Part shown: positions 24,087 to 29,910 of the stretch, in pieces
Layout: each line of letters opens with the position of its first letter
Position numbering within the stretch: position 1 is the stretch's first letter
Source of the DNA: Clostridia bacterium
Lineage (GTDB): Bacteria; Bacillota; Clostridia; Oscillospirales; CAG-272
Length of the DNA stretch: 35,081 nt
NCBI GenBank assembly: GCA_017416885.1
Contig: JAFQAM010000280.1
Location: forward strand, 1 to 35,081
Direction: 5' to 3'
Program-made: the position numbers and the translations under genes
Notes under the pieces: generated by a model
Database searches by the model: none
What the model saw: the letters and a program-made list of their open reading frames with translations, nothing else
Told to the model about the DNA's origin: nothing

Positions 24087-24596
24087 ATGTCAGATTACTA
24101 TACATATGATAAGCAAATAAAATTTAAGTCTTGGGGAAAGCTGAAAAAGCAAATGGAAGGCTTGCTCTGTGACAAATTAAAGGGAAAAATAACATATTTT
24201 TTCACATCTTATAGCGTAATGGAAAATTGCTTTGGCAGAGGAGCAATCAATTACGAAAAAACAGAAATAGCCACATTTTGTTGGACTGATTATTTCAACA
24301 AGCAATTGCCCGAGGAAAGAAAAACAGGCATTTCAAGAGAAGAATTAATGAAAGAAGATTTTATGAAAAATTGCACACTATGTGAGGCTGATTTCATATA
24401 CGCAATGACCTTGTTTTTAAAAACGGATATAGAGCATTCGTTAAATTCCGATAATTATTTGTTAAGAGTATTTGCTTTTATGGATAAACGGGTAGGAAAA
24501 AGAACGCTTTTAAAAATAAAAGATGATGTATCAGCGCTACCAAAATGGGTGCAGGAATTTTATAAGCTCCGCTGTGAAGCTGAAAGCATAAATTGA
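24087..24596 (+). CDS. SF0329-like protein of unknown function
   Basis: 169 aa from the ATG at 24087 behind AAGGAG; an ATG at 24006 in the same frame lies inside the preceding gene and is not needed. The segment SWGKLKKQMEGLLCDKLKGK followed by an aromatic/Ser-rich strand (ITYFFTSYSVMENC) matches my recollection of the SF0329 family start (WSKLKKxLE...LKGRVEYH.TSYR). The C-terminal half is helical (FAFMDKRVGKRTLLKIKDD), with a final WVQEFYKLR. Cytoplasmic. It forms a two-gene operon with the HExxH protein. The family has no established function; assignment is by recalled pattern only. Confidence 0.6.
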   Translation: MSDYYTYDKQIKFKSWGKLKKQMEGLLCDKLKGKITYFFTSYSVMENCFGRGAINYEKTEIATFCWTDYFNKQLPEERKTGISREELMKEDFMKNCTLCEADFIYAMTLFLKTDIEHSLNSDNYLLRVFAFMDKRVGKRTLLKIKDDVSALPKWVQEFYKLRCEAESIN

Positions 24597-24606
24597 TTTA
24601 ATGCTC

Positions 24607-24636
24607 TTGACATCAGGCGTTTAACTGTGGTAAAAT
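24607..24636 (+). promoter_or_regulatory. Promoter of the PLMP-like gene
   Basis: TTGACA (24607-24612), 18-bp spacer, TAAAAT (24631-24636), starting 10 nt after the stop of the SF0329-like gene. Confidence 0.7.
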
Positions 24637-24648
24637 AAAAAAGAATTA

Positions 24649-24725
24649 GGGGAAGACACCCATAACAAAAAACGAAAATTCAAATAGCAAATCAAGACAA
24701 GGGGGCGACACCCATAGAAAAAAAC
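24649..24725 (+). repeat. Duplicated G-rich/GACACCCATA leader sequence
   Basis: GACACCCATA is found at 24655-24664 and 24707-24716, 52 bp apart. Each copy is preceded by a G-run usable as a Shine-Dalgarno and followed by an A-run ending in C. The second copy provides the probable initiation site of the following gene; the first would start a 25-codon leader frame that overlaps it. Confidence 0.6.
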
Positions 24726-25319
24726 ATTATTGTTATTGATGAGCAAGGAAATGAATATGAGGCTACCTATTTAAAAAGGGCTAAAGGTCTGATAAAAAAT
24801 GGCAGGGCACGCTTCATAAACGAGAATACAATATGCCTTGCGTGTCCGCCAAAGGAATATTTGGAGGATAATAATATGGAAAATAAATCTGCAAATAAAT
24901 CTGAAATCAAAACAGAAAACAATTTAACCGAAAGAGAAATTTTTGAGCAAATAGTTGCGCTACAAAAGCAAATCACCGAAAACAATGCAAATTCCTTGCA
25001 TAGATTAGGCGATGTAATAGACAGCGCTTGCGCAGACGAAAACGAAGCGAGAAGCGAACAGGTGTCAGAGATTTGCAATGTGTTTTCTCAACGGGAGCAT
25101 AATTTAAAAATTATGCTTGAATTTTACATCAAAATGTACGAAAATGTAAGAAAAAACGATGAAGAAAGAAAGGCTGATTTGATAAAGAATGCCTTTTCGG
25201 AAATCGCTTCAAAAATCAACAATTCAGACTTGCCTTCCGAGGATAAGTTCGCAGCATTTGGTGATATTACATACTCAATTAAAGAATTGGTTAATGAGAT
25301 ATTAACCTCTTCAAAATAG
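24714..25319 (+). CDS. Protein with RRXRR/PLMP-like N-terminus and helical C-terminus; no ordinary start codon
   Basis: The frame is open from 24666 to 25319. The conserved-looking N-terminus (IIVIDEQGNEYEATYLKR, then AKGLIKNGRARFINENTI) lies entirely upstream of the first ATG (24861). The only well-placed start is an ATA at 24714, 8 nt after AAGGGGG, giving 201 aa; an ATG to ATA change is likely. An ATG start at 24861 would give a 152-aa helical protein lacking this domain. The pattern V-x-D-N12-KRA-x2-L-x3-GRAR-x6-TI-x-L matches the RRXRR (PLMP) domain at the N-terminus of IscB-like and HNH transposon proteins, here without any nuclease. CLACPP could bind metal. The C-terminal 130 residues are charged and helical (coiled-coil-like). 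The domain comparison is from memory. Confidence 0.6.
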   Translation: MEKNIIVIDEQGNEYEATYLKRAKGLIKNGRARFINENTICLACPPKEYLEDNNMENKSANKSEIKTENNLTEREIFEQIVALQKQITENNANSLHRLGDVIDSACADENEARSEQVSEICNVFSQREHNLKIMLEFYIKMYENVRKNDEERKADLIKNAFSEIASKINNSDLPSEDKFAAFGDITYSIKELVNEILTSSK

Positions 25320-25326
25320 CAAAATA

Positions 25327-25360
25327 AAAAGGGCGACTGTCAAATTTGACAGTCGCTTTT
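25327..25360. terminator. Bidirectional terminator between convergent genes
   Basis: Perfect 24-bp palindrome (GCGACTGTCAAA and its complement, 25333-25356) with A-run before and TTTT after, able to stop transcription from both sides. Confidence 0.9.
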
Positions 25361-25363
25361 AAA

Positions 25364-26305
25364 TTACATTTCCCAATTTCCAAGCCAATTTGAAAATTCC
25401 ATATAAATTTGGTCCATCTCGCCTTTAAGCTCATCGCCCTTGTTTAATGTGTAAACATAGTCGCTTTTGCCGAACATTTCAACATACTTGTATTCTGATG
25501 TGTAATTTCCGTCGTTCAGCTCCTTTAAGGCTTTTTCCGCAAGTGATTTAGCCTTTTCTACATTGGATACTAAGTCATTCAGCTTGCTTTCATCAATAGA
25601 TTTGATTTTTGCAATGATACCGTCAAAATAGCCGTCCTTATAGCCGTAATTCCACTGCGCGCCGTCCTTAGTTAAGTAGTTGATTGCATCCTGAGGATAT
25701 AAATAATATCCGGGAACAGTATTTCCGTTTGCATCAGTGTAATTATTTACATAATATGTATTCCAAGCGCAAAGGAAATTTACATAATCGTACATAGCGT
25801 ACATATCGGTAACAAGGTCGCTTTCTGCCACCTCCTGCCATAATGCGATATCGCTGGAAATTTCATCTGATTTTAAGATAGTATAATCTGCATCAACTAT
25901 CTTGAAGTTAAATTCATAGCCGTACTTGTCCGTGAAAAATTCATTTTCGCTTGGAGCAACCTCCAATTTTCCCGTAACCTTGATTGCCTGCGTGGTATAT
26001 GGAAAGCTATCTCCCTTTTTCGGATACACCTCCATAGTGTTGGATAGCTGTGAGGTGTTAGGCACACAGAACGGGCAGGACTGATACGGTAAATTCATTA
26101 AAAACATAAATGAGCCGTCAACAGGCGACGAGGTTGCCATATATCCGTTAATTGTAACCGTTTTGCCGTCAATGGATTTGAGATAATCGTAGGTAGATGC
26201 AGACTTAAAGCTTAGCTTTATGGCATCCTCTGTGTTGGTGCCACAGCCAAACATAAGAAATAAAGACAGAACGGCAAAAAACAAGCATAAAATTCTTCTT
26301 GTCAT
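25364..26305 (-). CDS. DUF3299-like lipoprotein of a metal-associated ABC system
   Basis: 313 aa from the ATG at 26305 (AAGGGGG ahead); an upstream in-frame start at 26350 lies in the permease gene. The signal peptide ends at FLMFGC21, a probable lipobox. The N-terminal half has an OB-fold-like pattern with DGKTVTINGYMATS, NLPYQSCPFCVPNT (C77, C80) and AIKVTGKLEVAP. This parallels the DGxxVxIxGFMVPL ... LVPYFGACIHxPPPP ... VxGxLxV plan of DUF3299 proteins (ZrgD-like) in zinc-regulated ABC operons, with CPFC in the position of the CIH motif. The C-terminal half is helical and unassigned. It is the last gene of the operon, 10 nt after the permease. A metal role is inferred. Confidence 0.65.
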   Translation of the reverse strand: MTRRILCLFFAVLSLFLMFGCGTNTEDAIKLSFKSASTYDYLKSIDGKTVTINGYMATSSPVDGSFMFLMNLPYQSCPFCVPNTSQLSNTMEVYPKKGDSFPYTTQAIKVTGKLEVAPSENEFFTDKYGYEFNFKIVDADYTILKSDEISSDIALWQEVAESDLVTDMYAMYDYVNFLCAWNTYYVNNYTDANGNTVPGYYLYPQDAINYLTKDGAQWNYGYKDGYFDGIIAKIKSIDESKLNDLVSNVEKAKSLAEKALKELNDGNYTSEYKYVEMFGKSDYVYTLNKGDELKGEMDQIYMEFSNWLGNWEM

Positions 26306-26315
26306 ATTTGCCCCC

Positions 26316-27503
26316 TTAATCCGCAATGGAATCCTTTTTGGATACAGCAAGCGTCCAAATGGCAGTAGGTAATACGCTGATTATGAACACGCCAAGGAGG
26401 ATAATTAATTCAAAGATGTAAACCTTGCCCATATTAAGCACAACGCCGTAATTTGAAACAAAATCGCTCATAAATATTAGGCAAAGCCTTGAAACGCCAA
26501 AAGCTAAAACAGTGGAAGCAAGACCGATTATGCTATTTTGAATAATATATAAAAGATTAATTTTTCCCATACTTATACCTATCAATCTCATAAGCGATAT
26601 TTCTTTTGAGGAATGATACATATTAAGCAATGTAATTATGGAAATAACCATAATGTTCATTATAAGAATAATCGCGCAAAGCACATAAACTATGTATTTT
26701 GTGTTATTGGCATCATTCAAAACGCCTCTTACCGCATTCATAGGCACAATAGCCTGTAATGTGTGTGTCTCGTTATGCTCATCAGTTACAATTTTGTCAT
26801 CATATTCGGAAACTATCTGTCCTGCATACGCATCGTTTTTAGTTTTTACAAGAATAGCGCAAACCGTTGCGTGGCTATGTCCCTCGTGTCCTTCTTCTGC
26901 GTGCTCGTGCATTTGCCACAGTGTGCGGATTTGCGTAAATACAACATTGTCATATGACGAATGTGTTTCTCTTAAAATTCCGCGAATTGTGATGCCCTGT
27001 GTGTGAGTTTCCGCGCTGTTTGCAGAGTGGCTTGTATAAATCACATCACCGACTTTTAAATCATTGTATTTTGCTACATTATATCCAATCACCGCTTGTA
27101 ATGAGGAATTGTCATCAAGCATTTGTCCCTCTTTAAGCTCCTTTTCAATCAGAAGCTCGCTTGATGTGCCTACAACATTATATCCGTTATAGCTATCAGC
27201 CATAGCAAAAGGAATAACCGTTCTTACTCTTTGGTCCATTTGAAGCTGTGATACAACAGAGTAAGGAATAGTGCCAAGAGGCTCCTCCGCAAAGTACATA
27301 GTATTCATTGCAAGCTGAGTTTCGCTTCCCGATGGACCGATAATAGCAGAATAATAGCCTGCATTTTCGGTAATGCCGTCGCTTACCTGGTTAGAAACAT
27401 TGAAGGCGAGAACACCTATTCCCGCTGAAATAACAATCGAAAGCACAATGAGAATTACCTGCACCTTCTTAATAGCCATATTTTTTAGCGCAAATTTCAG
27501 CAT
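26316..27503 (-). CDS. FtsX/MacB-type ABC permease with histidine-rich extracytoplasmic loop
   Basis: 395 aa from the ATG at 27503 (GGAGGTGG ahead). One N-terminal membrane helix (about 13-36) is followed by a large extracytoplasmic MacB_PCD domain (about 37-265), then three C-terminal helices with the FtsX signature (SSKEISLMRLIGIS) and a final KK tail. Within the outer domain lies a metal-binding-like stretch, MHEHAEEGHEGHSHA (about 198-212), six His among Glu residues. It pairs with the ATPase just upstream (1-nt gap) and the lipoprotein downstream. MacB/Lol-type systems do mechanical work on outer-side substrates rather than classical import. The His-rich loop suggests zinc or another soft metal controls or is handled by this one. 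Confidence 0.8.
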   Translation of the reverse strand: MLKFALKNMAIKKVQVILIVLSIVISAGIGVLAFNVSNQVSDGITENAGYYSAIIGPSGSETQLAMNTMYFAEEPLGTIPYSVVSQLQMDQRVRTVIPFAMADSYNGYNVVGTSSELLIEKELKEGQMLDDNSSLQAVIGYNVAKYNDLKVGDVIYTSHSANSAETHTQGITIRGILRETHSSYDNVVFTQIRTLWQMHEHAEEGHEGHSHATVCAILVKTKNDAYAGQIVSEYDDKIVTDEHNETHTLQAIVPMNAVRGVLNDANNTKYIVYVLCAIILIMNIMVISIITLLNMYHSSKEISLMRLIGISMGKINLLYIIQNSIIGLASTVLAFGVSRLCLIFMSDFVSNYGVVLNMGKVYIFELIILLGVFIISVLPTAIWTLAVSKKDSIAD

Positions 27504-27504
27504 A

Positions 27505-28167
27505 TTATTCCACCTCCTTCGGTGAAATAACATCCTTCATTCCGCTTGTTATTTCGTTCATATCAATAATTTCATCAAAATAAATACCAAGTCGCTCATC
27601 GTGTGTAACGGCGATTAATGTTTTGCCCTTTGATACCTTAACAAGCTCCTTGATAACCTGCTCGCCGATAGCAAAATTCAGATTGCCCGTAGGCTCGTCG
27701 GCAAGTATAATTTCAGGAGATTTAACAAGCGCTCTTGCAATAGCGACTCTTTGCTTTTGTCCGCCTGAAAGATGCTTGATTTTACTGCTTTTCTTTTCAA
27801 GTATTCCAAGCTCACTAAGTAATTTTGGCGCATTTTGTGTGTCTATTCCCTCTAATTTTAGAATATCGATATTATCCATAACGGTCATATCGTTAATCAA
27901 CTTGAAATCCTGGAAAATATAGCCAATAGATTTAATGCGGAATTTATCCTTTTCCTTTTGGCTTTTTTCTTGCATATTGACACCGTCAATAATAATTGAG
28001 CCGCTTGTAGGCGACATAATACCCGCAATCATATTCAAAAGAGTAGATTTTCCGCAACCGCTTGCGCCAAGCAGCATATAGGATTTTCCGCTTTCAAAAA
28101 TTATATCCTTATAATCAATAGCAGTTTCATTTTGAAATTGCTTTGTAACGCTTTTTATTTCTATCAT
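27505..28167 (-). CDS. MacB/LolD-type ABC ATPase
   Basis: 220 aa, the compact length of LolD/MacB-like ATPases. Walker A GASGCGKSTLLN (about 33-44), Q-loop GYIFQDFKLI, signature HLSGGQKQRVAIARAL, Walker B EIILADEPTGNL, H-loop AVTHD. The LADEPTGNLN ending is diagnostic of the MacB/FtsE/LolD class and fits the FtsX-like permease that starts 1 nt after its stop. It powers the permease by ATP hydrolysis on the cytoplasmic face. Confidence 0.93.
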   Translation of the reverse strand: MIEIKSVTKQFQNETAIDYKDIIFESGKSYMLLGASGCGKSTLLNMIAGIMSPTSGSIIIDGVNMQEKSQKEKDKFRIKSIGYIFQDFKLINDMTVMDNIDILKLEGIDTQNAPKLLSELGILEKKSSKIKHLSGGQKQRVAIARALVKSPEIILADEPTGNLNFAIGEQVIKELVKVSKGKTLIAVTHDERLGIYFDEIIDMNEITSGMKDVISPKEVE

Positions 28168-28188
28168 ATTAGTTCCTTTCTTTTTTTG

Positions 28189-28211
28189 CAGAAAAGAACA
28201 GGTCTTTTCTG
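28189..28211. other. Perfect 9-bp stem-loop between the small membrane protein and ABC ATPase genes
   Basis: CAGAAAAGA / TCTTTTCTG with loop ACAGG. On the minus strand it is followed by As, not Ts, so it is not a standard terminator. It may be an attenuator, a processing site or a regulator site in the 76-nt gap. Confidence 0.5.
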
Positions 28212-28243
28212 TATTTATAAAAAATAATATAAATACGGAAAAA

Positions 28244-28528
28244 TCAATCGGATAGCTTGTCTCTTAGCTTAATAGGAGTTAATTCCACACCCCTGTATTT
28301 TGTTAAAATAAAGGCGAGTAAGGAAACAATATAATAAGCTACAGCTAAGATAAAAATCAGAACAAAAAGCAACGAAAGAAAATCATTTAAGCTTCTTAAC
28401 AGCTCGCATTGAGTACAGGTTGTATGATCACAAATATGTTCGTGCGCGCCGAAGCAAGCAAGCGTAAGCATAAAAAGAACCAACAGAACCATAATGACAG
28501 ATATAAAGGATTTAACTGCTTTATTCAT
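28244..28528 (-). CDS. Small two-helix membrane protein with His/Cys-rich loop, probable metal-related
   Basis: 94 aa from an ATG behind AAAGGAGGG. Two hydrophobic helices (about 8-27 and 48-76) flank a short loop, AHEHICDHTTCTQCELL, with H29, H31, C33, H35, C38 and C41, a dense set of soft-metal ligands. Similar small proteins with HxH...C...CxxC loops are, from memory, common beside zinc ABC transporters in Clostridia. It has a perfect consensus promoter and lies 76 nt upstream of the MacB-type ABC genes, whose permease also carries a His-rich loop. Function is inferred: a membrane metal-binding accessory or sensor. No exact family recognised. Confidence 0.7.
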   Translation of the reverse strand: MNKAVKSFISVIMVLLVLFMLTLACFGAHEHICDHTTCTQCELLRSLNDFLSLLFVLIFILAVAYYIVSLLAFILTKYRGVELTPIKLRDKLSD

Positions 28529-28554
28529 TGTATCCCTCCTTTCCTATATTATAG

Positions 28555-28583
28555 ATTATAGCACCGATAGCAGCAGATGTCAA
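28555..28583 (-). promoter_or_regulatory. Perfect consensus promoter of the metal-associated operon
   Basis: Minus strand: TTGACA (28583-28578), 17-bp spacer, TATAAT (28560-28555). An imperfect inverted repeat (TCAACAA 28580-28586 / TTGTTAA 28592-28598) overlaps the -35 and could be a repressor site. Such a strong promoter usually implies repression under some conditions. Confidence 0.85.
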
Positions 28584-28596
28584 CAAACTAATTGTT

Positions 28597-28627
28597 AAAA
28601 ATAAATTGCCATTCCTTAAAGAATGGC
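28597..28627 (-). terminator. Terminator of the serine dehydratase gene
   Basis: Stem GCCATTC / GAATGGC (28608-28614, 28621-28627), loop 6 nt, then AATTTATTTTTAAC on the minus strand, 5 nt after the stop codon. Confidence 0.7.
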
Positions 28628-28632
28628 GAAAT

Positions 28633-29850
28633 TTATTGATGATTTTTATAGTATTTAGCAAGACCGCCCGATGAGGTTTCACGGTAGTCGCTAAGTAGGT
28701 TTTTGCCTGTTTCGTACATAACCTTAACTACCATATCAAAGCGAAGCTTGCTTGAGCTTGCCAGAAAATTAGCAAGTGATAATGCGTTAATAGCGCGCAT
28801 TGCGGCAACCGCATTTCTTTCAATGCAAGGAATTTGAACAAGACCGCCGATAGGATCACAGGTTAAGCCTAAATGATGCTCCATTGCAACCTCGGCGGCA
28901 TATTCAATTTGATTTAAGCCCATTTCAAAAAGCTCAGCCAAAGCGCCCGCCGCCATTGAGCAAGCAGTACCGATTTCCGCCTGACAGCCACATTCCGCGC
29001 CGCTTATAGAAGCATTTTTCTTTATGATGTTACCGATAATACCGCCTGTTGCAAGAGCATGTAAAATTTCAGTGTCGGAAAAATGCTGCTTGTCCTGCAT
29101 ATATTTCAGAACAGAAGGCACAACACCGCACGCGCCACAGGTTGGAGCAGTCACAATAGTGCCGCCGCCTGCATTTTGCTCGCCAACCGCAAAGGCGTAT
29201 GAGCATACAAGACGGTTTTCCCTTGTTTGAGCAGATTCATCAATATGCTTTTGATTAAAGAGAATTTGCGCTCTTCTTTGAGTACCAAGACCGCCGGGCA
29301 AAATGCCTGTTGTAATAAGACCTTGACGGATTGATTCCTTCATTTGTTGCCAGATTTTTGAAAGATAATCCCAAATCTCCTTGCCCTCACATTCCTCAAC
29401 ATATTCCCAGATACGAATATTCTTGCGAGCGCAGTAATCTGCAATTTCAGAAAAGGTATTTAGACTGTAAACCTCTTTGTTTGTAATTTTAGTGTCGGGA
29501 TTTTCCTCTCCGTCAAAAACGATAGTACCGCCGCCCACACTGTAAACTCTCTTTTTACCAAGAAAAGCTCCGTTTTCGTATGCTTCAATATCCATTGTGT
29601 TAGGATGCACATTGCAAGGCGATACCTTATCCATGGTGATTTCACAGCTTACAGGCTCAAATGTCTCGCGGATAATTCTGTCAGTGCCGTGTCCCTCGCC
29701 TGTTAAAGCAAGCGAGCCATAAAGAGTAACCTTAAAAAGGTCAGCGGTAGGGAATAGCTTTTTAACGCTTTTTACAGCTCTTTCAGGTCCCATAGTATGT
29801 GAGCTTGACGGACCTCTGCCTATTTTATATAATTCACGAAGAGATTGCAT
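28633..29850 (-). CDS. sdaA: L-serine ammonia-lyase (single-chain, 4Fe-4S type)
   Basis: 405 aa. The N-terminal beta domain starts with GRGPSSSHTMGPERA, the substrate-binding SSSHT motif. The alpha domain has the Fe-S ligand regions TAPTCGACGVVPS, SGAECGCQAEIGTACSMAAGAL and LTCDPIGGLVQIPCIERNA. The enzyme deaminates serine to pyruvate and ammonia, is oxygen-labile, and is typical of anaerobes and E. coli SdaA/SdaB; Bacillus-type enzymes split the two domains into separate chains. Somewhat shorter than the E. coli enzyme (about 455). It is monocistronic with a good promoter and terminator. The start is an ATG with AAGGAG. It may help use serine brought in by amino acid transport, but it is not in the liv operon. 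Confidence 0.94.
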   Translation of the reverse strand: MQSLRELYKIGRGPSSSHTMGPERAVKSVKKLFPTADLFKVTLYGSLALTGEGHGTDRIIRETFEPVSCEITMDKVSPCNVHPNTMDIEAYENGAFLGKKRVYSVGGGTIVFDGEENPDTKITNKEVYSLNTFSEIADYCARKNIRIWEYVEECEGKEIWDYLSKIWQQMKESIRQGLITTGILPGGLGTQRRAQILFNQKHIDESAQTRENRLVCSYAFAVGEQNAGGGTIVTAPTCGACGVVPSVLKYMQDKQHFSDTEILHALATGGIIGNIIKKNASISGAECGCQAEIGTACSMAAGALAELFEMGLNQIEYAAEVAMEHHLGLTCDPIGGLVQIPCIERNAVAAMRAINALSLANFLASSSKLRFDMVVKVMYETGKNLLSDYRETSSGGLAKYYKNHQ

Positions 29851-29879
29851 AAATACTCCTTAAAATTGTTTTCAATAAT

Positions 29880-29908
29880 ATTGTAACCTTAAATTGATAA
29901 AAAGTCAA
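29880..29908 (-). promoter_or_regulatory. Promoter of the serine dehydratase gene
   Basis: Minus strand: TTGACT (29908-29903), 17-bp spacer, TACAAT (29885-29880). It overlaps the end of the comEC-like gene region. Confidence 0.75.
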
Positions 29909-29910
29909 CC

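Noticed and set aside
24714..25319. Calling it an IscB or OMEGA nuclease
   Set aside because: No RuvC or HNH motifs follow the PLMP-like segment, and the protein is only about 200 residues.
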